Below, piece by piece: positions 16,353-23,899 of a DNA stretch of 44,995 nucleotides. Below the pieces are notes generated by a model that had not been told where the DNA came from, searched no databases, and was given only the letters and a program-made list of their open reading frames with translations. How positions within the stretch are numbered: position 1 is the stretch's first letter; each line of letters begins with the position of its first letter. The translations under genes were made by a program, and so were the position numbers. This DNA comes from Vicinamibacteria bacterium (GTDB lineage Bacteria > Acidobacteriota > Vicinamibacteria > Vicinamibacterales > JAENWD01), in assembly GCA_016650245.1 (NCBI GenBank), contig JAENWD010000062.1:1-44995 (forward strand). The letters run 5' to 3'.

Positions 16353-17435
16353 ATGCCAAAACTCAAGCGTATCGGAGTGCTCACAGGCGGCGGCGACGCC
16401 CCCGGCCTCAACGCGGTCATCCGTGCGGTCGTCAAGTCGGGTGTCAATCACGGCATCGAGGTGATCGGGCTCGAAGACAGTTTCGACGGGCTCATCGAGC
16501 CCAATCGCTCGCGGGTGCTCACCGCCAAGGACGTCACCGGTATCCTCCGGCGCGGCGGCACCATTCTGGGCACCGTCAACCGCGGCGACCCGTTTGCCTA
16601 TCCCATTGACACGTCCGACGGCAAGCAGGACTACAGCGAGCGCGTGGTGGACATGTTCCACCGCATGGGCCTGGACGCGCTGGTGGTCATCGGCGGCGAC
16701 GGGACGCTGGCCATCGCGAACAAGTTCGCCAAGATGGGGATCCCGCTGGTGGGCGTGCCCAAGACCATCGACAACGACATCGTCGGCACGACCAACACGT
16801 TCGGATTCGACACCGCCGTCAGCTTCGCCACCGACGCCATCGATCGCCTGCACACGACGGCGGAAGCGCACCGGCGCGTCATGGTGGTCGAAGTGATGGG
16901 CCGCTACGCCGGGTGGATTGCGCTCTATGCCGGGGTGGGCGGTGGCGCCGACTCCATCCTGATCCCCGAGATCCCGTACGACATCACGAAGGTCGCCCAG
17001 CAGATCAGGGACCGCGACGCATGGGGCGCCTATTTCTCGATCATCGTCGTCGCTGAAGGCGCCAAGCCGCGGGGCGGCAGGACCTCGCTCATCCAGCACG
17101 CCGGCGTGGGGCGCGCGGAGCGGCTGGGCGGAGCCGGTCACAGCATCGCAGCGGCGCTCGAGGAACTGACCGGCAAGGAGTCGCGCACCGTCGTGCTCGG
17201 CCACCTGCAGCGCGGCGGTTCGCCCACCAGCTTTGACCGCGTCCTGGCGACGCGGTTCGGCGGCAAGGCCGTCGAGTTGCTGCTCAATGGCGAGTTCAAC
17301 CGGATGGTCGCGTTTGCGCCGCCCGACATCTCATCGGTCCCCATCGACGATGTCGTCGGCAAACAGCGCCTCGTGCCAACCGACTTCGACCTCGTGCAGA
17401 CCGCACGGTCGATTGGCGTCTCATTCGGAGACTGA
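16353..17435 (+). CDS. pfkA: 6-phosphofructokinase, mixed-signature (Gly104/Lys124) type
   Basis: Phosphorylates fructose 6-phosphate in glycolysis. The 360-residue product has GVLTGGGDAPGLNAVIRAVVK (nucleotide loop, 8-28), VVIGGDGTLAIANKF (111-125), the catalytic PKTIDNDI with Asp140, GTTNTFGFDTA, and EVMGRYAGWIA. At the two positions that discriminate phosphoryl donors it has Gly (Gly117, equals E. coli Gly104), as ATP enzymes do, but Lys at the second (Lys137, equals Gly124), as PPi enzymes do. This combination is that of group III PFKs, where donor choice cannot be read from sequence alone. ATG 16353 is chosen over GTG 16332 because MPKLKRIGVL is the usual N-terminus and a TATACT lies at 16325-16330. 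It converges on thrC with a 15-bp overlap. Confidence 0.94.
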   Translation: MPKLKRIGVLTGGGDAPGLNAVIRAVVKSGVNHGIEVIGLEDSFDGLIEPNRSRVLTAKDVTGILRRGGTILGTVNRGDPFAYPIDTSDGKQDYSERVVDMFHRMGLDALVVIGGDGTLAIANKFAKMGIPLVGVPKTIDNDIVGTTNTFGFDTAVSFATDAIDRLHTTAEAHRRVMVVEVMGRYAGWIALYAGVGGGADSILIPEIPYDITKVAQQIRDRDAWGAYFSIIVVAEGAKPRGGRTSLIQHAGVGRAERLGGAGHSIAAALEELTGKESRTVVLGHLQRGGSPTSFDRVLATRFGGKAVELLLNGEFNRMVAFAPPDISSVPIDDVVGKQRLVPTDFDLVQTARSIGVSFGD

Positions 17436-18605
17436 CGAAGTACTTAGCACTTCGAGGTACTTCAACGCTCCGCCGGTATTGAACAAGACGACGAGTTCGT
17501 CGCGGTCGACCTGGCCGCTGGCGACGAGTGCGTCCAGCGCGGCCAGCGTCGCGCCGCCTTCCGGGGCGGCGCTGATGCCTTCCAGCCGCCCCATCCGTCG
17601 CATTCCGTCGATCATCGCCTCATCGGACACCGACAGGGCCGTGCCGCCGCTGTCGCGGATCGCGCGCAGCATCAGGAAATCGCCCACCGCGCTGGGCACG
17701 CGCAGGCCGTCGGCGATCGTGTGGGCGTCGGTGACCGGTGCGGCGGTGTCGCGGCCGTCGGCAAACGCGGCGACGATCGGCGCGCAGCCGTCGGCTTGCA
17801 CCGAGATCATCCGGGGCCGTTGCCCCGGGGCCACCCAGCCGATGTCCTCCAGTTCCTGGAATCCCTTCCACATGCCGATCAGCCCCGTTCCGCCGCCGGT
17901 TGGGTAGATGACGACATCGGGCCAGCGCCAGCCGAGCTGCTCGGCCAGCTCGAAGGCCATCGTCTTCTTGCCCTCGAGACGATACGGCTCCTTGAGCGTC
18001 GAGACGTCGTACCACCCCAGCGGCGCGCCGCGCTGGGCGGCGATGCGGCCAGCATCGGTGATGAGGCCATCGACCAGTTCGACGGAGGCACCGAGCAGCG
18101 TGCACTCCTCGACGAAGGCGCGTTTGACGTCGCGCGGCATGAAGACCCGCGCGTCCAGGCCGGCGGCAGCCGCATAGGCCGCCATGGCGCAACCGGCGTT
18201 GCCGGCCGTGGGCACCGACACGGTCGTGGCGCCCAGGGCCCTGGCGCGGGTGATCGCGGTGGACTGCCCGCGCGCCTTGAACGAGTTGGTGGGGTTGAGG
18301 GACTCGTCCTTCACAAACAGTGCCGACAGGCCAAGCTCGGCGCCGAGGCGAGGCGCGTGCAGCAGTGGCGTGTAGCCTTCGCCCAGTGAGATTGGCGTGT
18401 CGCCGGGGAAGACGGGCAGCAGTTCGCGGTAGCGCCAGAGCGTGGGCTCACGGTCGCGCAGGCTCTCCCGCGTCCACGACCGAAGCGCCGCCAGATCGTA
18501 GCGCGCAAACAGGGGAGCGCCGCATCGACACAGGTGATGTCGCGTCCGCGGGTCCAGCGCCGGCGCTCCACAGGGGCGTGAGCATTCAAGGTGCGTGAAG
18601 GACAT
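17421..18605 (-). CDS. thrC: Threonine synthase (PLP-dependent)
   Basis: Converts O-phosphohomoserine to threonine. The 394-residue protein starts with a small zinc-ribbon-like segment (Cys8, Cys12, Cys26, Cys28), as in the shorter threonine synthases. The PLP lysine is Lys110 in FVKDESLNPTNSFKARG, the phosphate-binding loop is SVPTAGNAGCAMAAYAAAAG, and YPTGGGTGLIGMWKGFQELE follows. The frame is open upstream to 18716, but that extension covers an intrinsic terminator and the frr end, so ATG 18605 is preferred. No thrA or thrB is adjacent. The last 15 bp overlap pfkA tail to tail. A related PLP lyase (for example cysteate synthase-like) is less likely given the conserved N-terminal ribbon. 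Confidence 0.9.
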   Translation of the reverse strand: MSFTHLECSRPCGAPALDPRTRHHLCRCGAPLFARYDLAALRSWTRESLRDREPTLWRYRELLPVFPGDTPISLGEGYTPLLHAPRLGAELGLSALFVKDESLNPTNSFKARGQSTAITRARALGATTVSVPTAGNAGCAMAAYAAAAGLDARVFMPRDVKRAFVEECTLLGASVELVDGLITDAGRIAAQRGAPLGWYDVSTLKEPYRLEGKKTMAFELAEQLGWRWPDVVIYPTGGGTGLIGMWKGFQELEDIGWVAPGQRPRMISVQADGCAPIVAAFADGRDTAAPVTDAHTIADGLRVPSAVGDFLMLRAIRDSGGTALSVSDEAMIDGMRRMGRLEGISAAPEGGATLAALDALVASGQVDRDELVVLFNTGGALKYLEVLSTSSVSE

Positions 18606-18626
18606 CGGCGCGTGGGAGCGTACACG

Positions 18627-18650
18627 AAAAAGGCCGGCGCGGCGCCGGCC
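18627..18650 (-). terminator. Intrinsic terminator after frr
   Basis: On the minus strand a 19-nt GC palindrome (18650-18632), able to form about an 8-bp stem with a minimal loop, is followed by five T (18631-18627). It lies directly after the frr heptad repeat and before thrC, so it should end the rplM-frr transcript. Confidence 0.8.
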
Positions 18651-18653
18651 CCT

Positions 18654-18677
18654 AATCGTCAATCTGCAATCGTCAAT
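18654..18677 (-). repeat. Heptanucleotide tandem repeat (AATCGTC/AATCTGC, 3 copies plus AAT)
   Basis: Three tandem 7-mers. Read on the frr sense strand the units are ATTGACG and ATTGCAG; the first contains TGA, and the frr stop (18675-18673) is inside the array. The frr terminator follows immediately. Confidence 0.65.
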
Positions 18678-19242
18678 GTACCAGCAGTTCCCCATCCTTC
18701 TTCTTCTGCAGGTCATCGACCAGCTTGATGTGTCCGTCGGTGATCTTCTGCACCTCGTCGAGTCCCCGGCGCTCGTCGTCTTCGGAAATCGTGTGGTCTT
18801 TGAGCAACTTCTTCAGCCGCTCGTTGGCCTCACGACGCACCTGGCGCAGCACGTTACGGCCCTCCTCGGCGAGCTTGTGCACGTGGCGCGACAGCTCCTT
18901 ACGGCGTTCGTCGGTCAGCGCCGGGATCGGAATACGGACCACTTTGCCGTCCGATGAGGGGTTGAGGCCGAGGTCCGACGAGCGGATCGCCTTCTCGATG
19001 ACGGCCAGCAGCTGTGGGTCGTACGGCTGCGCGAGAATCAACGCCGGCTCCGGAATCGACAGGCCCGCGACCTGGTTGAGGGGCATCTTCGATCCGTACG
19101 CCTCTACCTGCACGTTCTCGAGCAGGCCGACCGACGCACGCCCCGTACGCACATTGGAGAGCTCGCGGCGGACGTGCTCGACGCCGGCGTCCATGCGTGT
19201 TTTCACCGCCGCGCTGAGTTCCTTGAGATCGTTGACGTCCAT
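18673..19242 (-). CDS. frr: Ribosome recycling factor
   Basis: Splits post-termination ribosomes together with EF-G. The 189-residue product is of normal length (about 185) and shows the family's blocks: ELSNVRTGRASVGLLENVQVEAYGS (N-terminal helix and strand), LNQVAGLSIPEPALILAQPYD, IEKAIRSSDLGLNPSSDGKVVRIPIPALTDERRKEL and the C-terminal coiled helices with RREANERLKKLLKDHTISEDDERR. The frame extends upstream to 19335, but MDVNDLKELS at 19242 is the usual start. Last gene of the rplM-rpsI-rpsB-tsf-pyrH-frr cluster, 61 bp after pyrH; the stop codon sits within a heptad repeat and an intrinsic terminator follows. Confidence 0.97.
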   Translation of the reverse strand: MDVNDLKELSAAVKTRMDAGVEHVRRELSNVRTGRASVGLLENVQVEAYGSKMPLNQVAGLSIPEPALILAQPYDPQLLAVIEKAIRSSDLGLNPSSDGKVVRIPIPALTDERRKELSRHVHKLAEEGRNVLRQVRREANERLKKLLKDHTISEDDERRGLDEVQKITDGHIKLVDDLQKKKDGELLVH

Positions 19243-19303
19243 GGCACGTGGCTCCGCAGGTCCGTCGCATCGACGACGGCGCTGCTGCAGGAATGGCGAA
19301 TCT

Positions 19304-20020
19304 TCAGCCCTTGACGACCGAGCCCACTGGTTCACCCAGAACGGCCCGCCGCAGGTTGCCCGGCGTGCGCAGGTTGAAGACGAGGATCGGCAGCTGGTTG
19401 TCCATGCACAGCGAGATCGCCGTGGCGTCCATCACCTTCAGGCGCTGCTCGAGGACCTGAAGGTACGAGATCGTGTCGTAGCGCGTCGCATTCGGATCCT
19501 TCAATGGGTCGGCGGTGTAGATCCCGTCCACTTTGGTCGCCTTCATGATGACGCTCGCGCGGATCTCCATCGCGCGCAGCGCCGCGGCCGTGTCGGTGGT
19601 GAAGTAGGGGTTGCCGGTGCCGGCGGCGAAGATCACGGCTCGGCCCTTCTCCAAGTGCCGGATGGCGCGCCGTCGGATGAACGGCTCGGCCACCGCACGC
19701 ATTTCGATGGCCGACATCACCCGCGTGGTCACGCCGTGCTGTTCGAGCGCGTCCTGCAGGGCCAGCGCGTTGATGACGGTCGCCAGCATGCCCATGTAGT
19801 CGCCGGTGGCGCGGTCCATGCCGCGCGTGCTGGCTGCCACACCCCGAAAGATGTTGCCGCCGCCGATGACGATGGCCGTCTCGACGCCAAGGCCCTGGAC
19901 GTCCTGGACGTCGCGCGCGATCTGCGAGGTGACGGCCGGGTCGATGCCATACTGCGCGGTGCCCATCAGGGCTTCACCGGACAGCTTCAACAGGATGCGT
20001 TTGTAGGTGGGTTCGGACAC
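19304..20020 (-). CDS. pyrH: UMP kinase
   Basis: Phosphorylates UMP to UDP, feeding pyrimidine nucleotide and thereby UDP-sugar and CTP synthesis. The 238-residue protein belongs to the bacterial amino-acid-kinase-fold UMP kinases: [14 protein letters not shown] (7-20), [51 protein letters not shown] (UMP site) and [13 protein letters not shown]. It starts at a GTG (20020-20018), 20 bp after the tsf stop. A perfect TATAAT lies 8 nt before the GTG, suggesting an extra internal promoter with practically no leader. The tsf-pyrH-frr order is standard in bacteria. Confidence 0.96.
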   Translation of the reverse strand: MSEPTYKRILLKLSGEALMGTAQYGIDPAVTSQIARDVQDVQGLGVETAIVIGGGNIFRGVAASTRGMDRATGDYMGMLATVINALALQDALEQHGVTTRVMSAIEMRAVAEPFIRRRAIRHLEKGRAVIFAAGTGNPYFTTDTAAALRAMEIRASVIMKATKVDGIYTADPLKDPNATRYDTISYLQVLEQRLKVMDATAISLCMDNQLPILVFNLRTPGNLRRAVLGEPVGSVVKG

Positions 20021-20028
20021 GGCTGGTG

Positions 20029-20034
20029 ATTATA
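20029..20034 (-). promoter_or_regulatory. TATAAT -10 element immediately before pyrH
   Basis: ATTATA on the plus strand reads TATAAT on the minus strand, ending 8 nt before the pyrH GTG. A start site 6-8 nt downstream would fall at the start codon. No -35 match is visible; it would lie inside the end of tsf. Confidence 0.45.
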
Positions 20035-20040
20035 GCGGGT

Positions 20041-20655
20041 TCAGTCGGCGATCTCGCCAATCTTGAAGCGAGCGAAGCGTCCCACCGTGATGTTCTCGCC
20101 CGTCTTGGCAGAAGCCTGGGCGATCATCTGCGCAATGCTGACGCTGGGGTCGCGCACGCTGGGCTGATCCACCAGCACAATCTGCGAATAGAACGAGCCG
20201 ATCTTCCCCTCGACGATCTTTTCGACGACGTTGGCCGGCTTGCCCGAGTCGACAAACTGCGCGCGGTAGATCTCTCTCTCCTTCTCGAGCAGCTCGGCCG
20301 GCACGTCCTCGCGCCGCACGAACCGCGGGTCGGCCGCTGCGATGTGCAGGGCCAGCTCCTTTACGAGCGTCTGGAAGCCGTCGGTGCGCGCCACAAAGTC
20401 GGTCTCGCAGTTCACCTCCACCAGCACGCCCACCTTGCCGCCCATGTGGATGTAGCTGCCGACGACGCCATTGGCCGTGGCGCGGCCGGCACGCTTGGCC
20501 GCCGAGGCCAGGCCCTTCTTGCGCAGCAACTCGATCGCCTTTTCCTGGTTGCCCTCGGCCTCCTGCAGTGCGGCCTTGCACTCCATCATGCCGGCGCCGG
20601 TCTTCTCGCGCAGGCCCTTCACTTGATCTGCCGTGATGATGATTGCTGCTGCCAT
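20041..20655 (-). CDS. tsf: Elongation factor Ts, short form
   Basis: Guanine nucleotide exchange factor for EF-Tu. The 204-residue product has the N-terminal UBA-like domain [24 protein letters not shown], then [18 protein letters not shown] and [31 protein letters not shown], ending after one core subdomain ([15 protein letters not shown]). E. coli EF-Ts is about 280 residues; this is the compact form of roughly 200 residues, as in Thermus. ATG 20655 is chosen because [13 protein letters not shown] is the usual start; the frame runs open to 20682. It lies 146 bp after rpsB, a gap with two strong inverted repeats, and 20 bp before pyrH. Confidence 0.96.
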   Translation of the reverse strand: MAAAIIITADQVKGLREKTGAGMMECKAALQEAEGNQEKAIELLRKKGLASAAKRAGRATANGVVGSYIHMGGKVGVLVEVNCETDFVARTDGFQTLVKELALHIAAADPRFVRREDVPAELLEKEREIYRAQFVDSGKPANVVEKIVEGKIGSFYSQIVLVDQPSVRDPSVSIAQMIAQASAKTGENITVGRFARFKIGEIAD

Positions 20656-20689
20656 GATCGGTGTCTCACTTGAACTGGTCATTTGTCAT

Positions 20690-20714
20690 GGTGCCAGGTA
20701 CTGTACCTGGCACC
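20690..20714. repeat. Perfect 12-bp inverted repeat in the rpsB-tsf gap
   Basis: GGTGCCAGGTAC (20690-20701), one T, then GTACCTGGCACC (20703-20714). It lies 35 nt before the tsf start codon in the transcript. The arms are perfect. It could be a dispersed REP-like repeat, an RNA hairpin or a binding site. Confidence 0.75.
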
Positions 20715-20736
20715 GATAAGGCCGCCCGTACGCAAC

Positions 20737-20770
20737 GCGCGCCGGCTGGGGGAGGCCCCGGCCGGCGCGC
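20737..20770. promoter_or_regulatory. Long GC-rich hairpin in the rpsB-tsf gap
   Basis: GCGCGCCGGC (20737-20746) and GCCGGCGCGC (20761-20770) are perfect complements. Inside them GGGG (20748-20751) pairs with CCCC (20756-20759) around a 4-nt loop, with a single C/A mismatch in the minus-strand RNA. No T tract follows on the minus strand, so it is not a standard intrinsic terminator; attenuation or RNA processing between rpsB and tsf is possible. Confidence 0.65.
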
Positions 20771-20801
20771 CACGAATGTGCCGCACGTTACCGAAACGCG
20801 C

Positions 20802-21584
20802 TCAGGCGGAGGCGGGGGAGGCCGCCGGCTCCGGACGCCGCAGCTGCCGCCGGGTCTCGTCGCCCTCGCCCTCGGCAACCTCCTCGGCGCTGACGGCCTC
20901 GCGCAGGCCGCGACCGCCGAGGATCGCGTCGGCAACCTTTGACGCGAACAGGCGAATCGCCCGCAACGCGTCGTCGTTGCCGGGGATCACGAAGTCCACC
21001 TCATCTGGATCGCAGTTGGTATCGACGACGCCGATGACCGGAATCTTCAGCTTGCGCGCTTCGTCGACCGCGATCTTTTCCTTCTTCGTGTCGACGATGA
21101 AGATCGCGTCCGGCAGACGGCCCATGTTGCGGATCCCGTCGAGGTTCTTCTGCAGCTTCCGCTTCTCTTTCTCGTTACGGGCGATCTCTTTCTTCGACAG
21201 CGTTTCGTAGCGGCCGTCGGTGACCATCGCCTCGAGATCGCGCAGCCGGCCGAGGCTGCGCTGGATGGTCGAGAAGTTGGTGAGCAGGCCGCCGAGCCAG
21301 CGCTGGTTCACATAGTACATGCCGCAACGCTGCGACTCCTCGGCGATGACGTCCTGCGCCTGGCGCTTGGTGCCGACAAACAGCACTGTCTTGCCGTCGG
21401 CGGCAAGATTGCCCAGGAACTCTTCCGCCTGGCGAAACAGCTTGACCGTCTTGCCAAGGTCGATGATGTAGATGCCGTTGCGCTCCCCGAAGATGAACTC
21501 CTTCATCTTGGGATTCCAGCGCTTCGTCTGGTGGCCGAAGTGCACACCGGCCTCCAATAGTTCCTGCATCGTAATTCCGGTCAA
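20802..21584 (-). CDS. rpsB: 30S ribosomal protein S2
   Basis: Small-subunit protein S2, 260 residues. Conserved blocks: [97 protein letters not shown] and [16 protein letters not shown] Glu/Ala/Pro-rich tail follows. The start is TTG 21584: a GGAGG sits 4 nt upstream of it but 19 nt upstream of the next ATG (21569), and S2 proteins commonly begin about five residues before the MxxLLEAG motif. It follows rpsI by 47 bp. The downstream gap to tsf contains strong inverted repeats. Confidence 0.96.
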   Translation of the reverse strand: MTGITMQELLEAGVHFGHQTKRWNPKMKEFIFGERNGIYIIDLGKTVKLFRQAEEFLGNLAADGKTVLFVGTKRQAQDVIAEESQRCGMYYVNQRWLGGLLTNFSTIQRSLGRLRDLEAMVTDGRYETLSKKEIARNEKEKRKLQKNLDGIRNMGRLPDAIFIVDTKKEKIAVDEARKLKIPVIGVVDTNCDPDEVDFVIPGNDDALRAIRLFASKVADAILGGRGLREAVSAEEVAEGEGDETRRQLRRPEPAASPASA

Positions 21585-21631
21585 GCGTCCTCCAATGGTG
21601 TCCGGCCTCGCGGGCTCCAGACCGCGGCGAA

Positions 21632-22024
21632 CTAGCGTTTGCTGAACTGGAAGCGCTTGCGCGCCCCCGCCAATCCGTACTTCTTGCGTTCCTTGGCGCG
21701 GGCATCGCGCGTCAGGAACCCACTCGACTTGAGCGCCCGGCGCAGCTCGGCGTCAAACACGCACAGCGCGCGCGCGATCCCCAGGCGCACCGCGCCGGCC
21801 TGCCCGGATACACCGCCGCCGCTCACAAGGGCGAGCACGTCGAACTTCTCGGTGGTCTCGGTCACCACCAGCGGCTGCTTGATCTGGGTCCGCAGCGCCT
21901 CGGTGGGGAAGAAAGCCGCAAACGCCCGCCGGTTGATCGTGATCTCGCCCGAGCCGGGCCGCAGATAGACACGGGCGGTGGACGTCTTGCGGCGGCCAGT
22001 GCTGTAGAACTGATTCAATGCCAC
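21632..22024 (-). CDS. rpsI: 30S ribosomal protein S9
   Basis: Small-subunit protein S9 (130 residues), which contacts the P-site tRNA through its basic C-terminus. Signatures: [55 protein letters not shown], and [28 protein letters not shown], which ends in the invariant Lys-Arg. It starts at GTG 22024, one base after the rplM TAA; the frame is open further upstream, but only within rplM. The L13-S9 pair is near-universal. Confidence 0.97.
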   Translation of the reverse strand: MALNQFYSTGRRKTSTARVYLRPGSGEITINRRAFAAFFPTEALRTQIKQPLVVTETTEKFDVLALVSGGGVSGQAGAVRLGIARALCVFDAELRRALKSSGFLTRDARAKERKKYGLAGARKRFQFSKR

Positions 22025-22025
22025 G

Positions 22026-22457
22026 TTACGCGACCTCGAGCGACGACGGTTTCTGAGCGGCGTGCGGATGATCCCCGCCCGCGTAGACCTTGAGCTTGCG
22101 ATACATCGCATCGCCCAGTTTGGTCTTGGGGAGCATCCCCCGGACGGCTTCTTCCATCAGCCGCACAGGATTCTGCTGGCGGACGTCTTTGGCGCGCTCT
22201 TCGCGGAGACCGCCCTCGTAGCCGCTGTGCCGGCGGTAGAGCTTCTGCTCTTCCTTCCGGCCCGTCAGCTTGACCTTGGCCGCATTGACGACCACCACGT
22301 GGTCGCCGGTGTCCATCGACGGCGTGTAGATGGCCTTGTGCTTACCCTGCAGCAGTTTGGCGGCCGTGGAGGCCACCCGGCCGAGCACCCGCTCGCCCGC
22401 ATCAATCACATGCCACGCGCTCGAGATGTCCTTCGGCGTGGCCGTAAACGTACCCAT
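22026..22457 (-). CDS. rplM: 50S ribosomal protein L13
   Basis: Large-subunit protein L13, 143 residues, an early assembly protein. Conserved parts: [50 protein letters not shown], and [37 protein letters not shown] 22457 is used because the L13 homology starts about ten residues later; the open frame continues to 22577 but would run through the promoter. It is the first gene of the translation operon, about 40 nt downstream of a TTGACA-17-TACCAT promoter, and diverges from pilM. Confidence 0.97.
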   Translation of the reverse strand: MGTFTATPKDISSAWHVIDAGERVLGRVASTAAKLLQGKHKAIYTPSMDTGDHVVVVNAAKVKLTGRKEEQKLYRRHSGYEGGLREERAKDVRQQNPVRLMEEAVRGMLPKTKLGDAMYRKLKVYAGGDHPHAAQKPSSLEVA

Positions 22458-22503
22458 GAGTGCGCGATCCCTTCCGCAATCGACCGACAAACGGCAAACC
22501 CAA

Positions 22504-22532
22504 ATGGTACGTGGAGTTGGCCGGGGTGTCAA
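22504..22532 (-). promoter_or_regulatory. Sigma70-type promoter of the rplM operon
   Basis: On the minus strand TTGACA (22532-22527), a 17-bp spacer, then TACCAT (22509-22504). The -35 is perfect and the spacer ideal. The predicted start site near 22497 gives a leader of about 40 nt before rplM. Confidence 0.8.
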
Positions 22533-22570
22533 GTCGCTGGCGGGTGCCCGGCCAGGGGGGCTGCGACGCC

Positions 22571-22587
22571 TGTGCACAGTGTTACAC
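22571..22587. promoter_or_regulatory. Two adjoining short palindromes (TGTGCACA and GTGTTACAC)
   Basis: TGTGCACA (22571-22578) is directly followed by GTGTTACAC (22579-22587), upstream of the rplM promoter in the divergent rplM/pilM region. They look like operator half-sites. No regulator can be named. Confidence 0.35.
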
Positions 22588-22662
22588 GGAGCGGCTCATG
22601 CCACGCCGAGCAACGTCCGATAACACCCCTCGAACAGGTCTCGCGCCGCTCCCCGCGGTGAC

Positions 22663-22689
22663 CAAAAGTGTAATCGACTGACACTTTTG
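22663..22689. promoter_or_regulatory. Operator-like inverted repeat CAAAAGTGT-N9-ACACTTTTG
   Basis: Perfect 9-bp arms (22663-22671 and 22681-22689) separated by 9 bp. It is AT-rich in a GC-rich genome and lies in the rplM/pilM intergenic region (22458-22825). Its centre is about 130 bp upstream of the start site predicted from the sigma54-like promoter, the usual distance for an enhancer-binding regulator. Confidence 0.5.
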
Positions 22690-22779
22690 TGATCGAGCCA
22701 GGGGGTGCGACGCACGGCCTGTTGACGGCGATGCCAATTCTGGCGCGGCGGCGCTCAACCGAACGAGCGCCCAGGTGGC

Positions 22780-22795
22780 TGGCATTGGCTTTGCC
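22780..22795 (+). promoter_or_regulatory. Sigma54-like -24/-12 promoter of the pil operon
   Basis: TGGCATTGGCTTTGCC matches the conserved TGGCA and TTGC blocks of the sigma54 consensus, with exactly 10 bp between the GG and GC dinucleotides. The predicted start site is near 22806, 20 nt before pilM. No competing sigma70 promoter is clear in this gap. Confidence 0.5.
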
Positions 22796-22825
22796 CCTGC
22801 AGCGCGACGACAACGGCCGGTGAAC

Positions 22826-23899
22826 ATGGAATTCAGTCTCTTTCGGAAACCCAAGACACTCGTCGGCCTCGACATCGGATCGAGCGCGGTGAAGGCCGTC
22901 GAGCTGAAATCGGCTGGAAAGACCGGCTACAAGGTGGTCGCCTTTGCCAGCGAGCCGGTGCCGCCCGACACGATCGTCGATGGCGCCATCGTCGACGGGG
23001 GGGCGGTGGCCGACGCCATCCGACGGATATTCGACACCAAGCGCTTCAAGGCGAAAGACGTCGTCGCCTCGCTGTCGGGCAACGCGGTCATCGTCAAGAA
23101 GATCGCGCTGCCGGTGATGACCGAGGCCGAGCTCGACGAGTCGATCCACTGGGAAGCCGAGCAGTACATCCCGTTTGACATTCAGGACGTCAACCTCGAC
23201 TACCAGATCCTCGGGGCCGCGCCGGGCGAGGGCGGCAAGCAGACGATGGACGTGCTGCTGGTAGCGGCCAAGCGGGACAAGATCGCCGAGTACACCGGAG
23301 TCATCAGCCAGGCGGGGCGGACGGCGGTCGTCGTCGACATCGACGCATTTGCCGTGCAGAACTGTTACGAGGCCAACTACGGCCTCGATCCCGGCGTGAC
23401 GGTGTTGCTCAACGCCGGCGCCTCCGCCATCAACGTCAACTTCATCGCGGGCGAGCAATCGCTGTTCACGCGCGACATCTCGGTGGGAGGCAACGCCTAC
23501 ACCGACGCGGTGCAGCGCGAGTTCAACCTGGCGTTTGACGCCGCCGAGCGAGCCAAGAAAGGCCAGCCGGTCGACGGCGTGCCGTTTGAGGATGTCCGGC
23601 CCGTCCTTCGCACGGTGAGCGAAGCCGTCGTCCTCGAGATCCAGAAGACGTTTGACTTCTTCAAGGCCACCACCTCTCAGGACAAGATCGACCGCATCGT
23701 GCTCTGCGGCGGCGCGAGCCGGGTCGACAGCCTGGCCGAACTGCTCGAGGAGCGCTTCGGCGCACCGGTGGAGTTCCTCGATCCGTTCAAGGCCGTGACC
23801 TTCGACGCCCAGCGGCTCGGCATCGACAACCCGGCCGACATCGCCCCGACGGCGGCGGTGGCTGTGGGTCTGGCGCTCAGAACGGTGCACGGCCGATGA
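22826..23899 (+). CDS. pilM: Type IV pilus assembly protein PilM
   Basis: Cytoplasmic actin-like ATPase-fold protein that binds the N-terminus of PilN and couples the pilus motor to the alignment complex. The 357 residues have LVGLDIGSSAVKAVELK (phosphate-1 loop), LSGNAVIVKKIALPVM, ELDESIHWEAEQYIPFDIQDVNLDYQIL, VVDIDAFAVQNCYE, RDISVGGNAYTDAVQREF and IVLCGGASRVDSLAELLEERFG. ATG 22826 is chosen over an upstream in-frame start at 22775, because the latter would lie before the sigma54-like element and the homology begins at FSLFRKPKTLVGLDIG. It heads pilMNOPQ and overlaps pilN by ATGA. Confidence 0.95.
   Translation: MEFSLFRKPKTLVGLDIGSSAVKAVELKSAGKTGYKVVAFASEPVPPDTIVDGAIVDGGAVADAIRRIFDTKRFKAKDVVASLSGNAVIVKKIALPVMTEAELDESIHWEAEQYIPFDIQDVNLDYQILGAAPGEGGKQTMDVLLVAAKRDKIAEYTGVISQAGRTAVVVDIDAFAVQNCYEANYGLDPGVTVLLNAGASAINVNFIAGEQSLFTRDISVGGNAYTDAVQREFNLAFDAAERAKKGQPVDGVPFEDVRPVLRTVSEAVVLEIQKTFDFFKATTSQDKIDRIVLCGGASRVDSLAELLEERFGAPVEFLDPFKAVTFDAQRLGIDNPADIAPTAAVAVGLALRTVHGR

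Noticed and set aside
20690-20714. Insertion-sequence or MITE ends
   Set aside because: No transposase, no target duplication and nothing between the arms; it is a simple palindrome.
22722-22727. TTGACG as a sigma70 -35 for pilM
   Set aside because: No -10-like hexamer lies 16-18 bp downstream; the sigma54-like element fits better.
22529-23890. A 453-codon minus-strand open frame over pilM and the intergenic region
   Set aside because: It is the antisense of pilM and crosses the rplM promoter; no recognisable domain.
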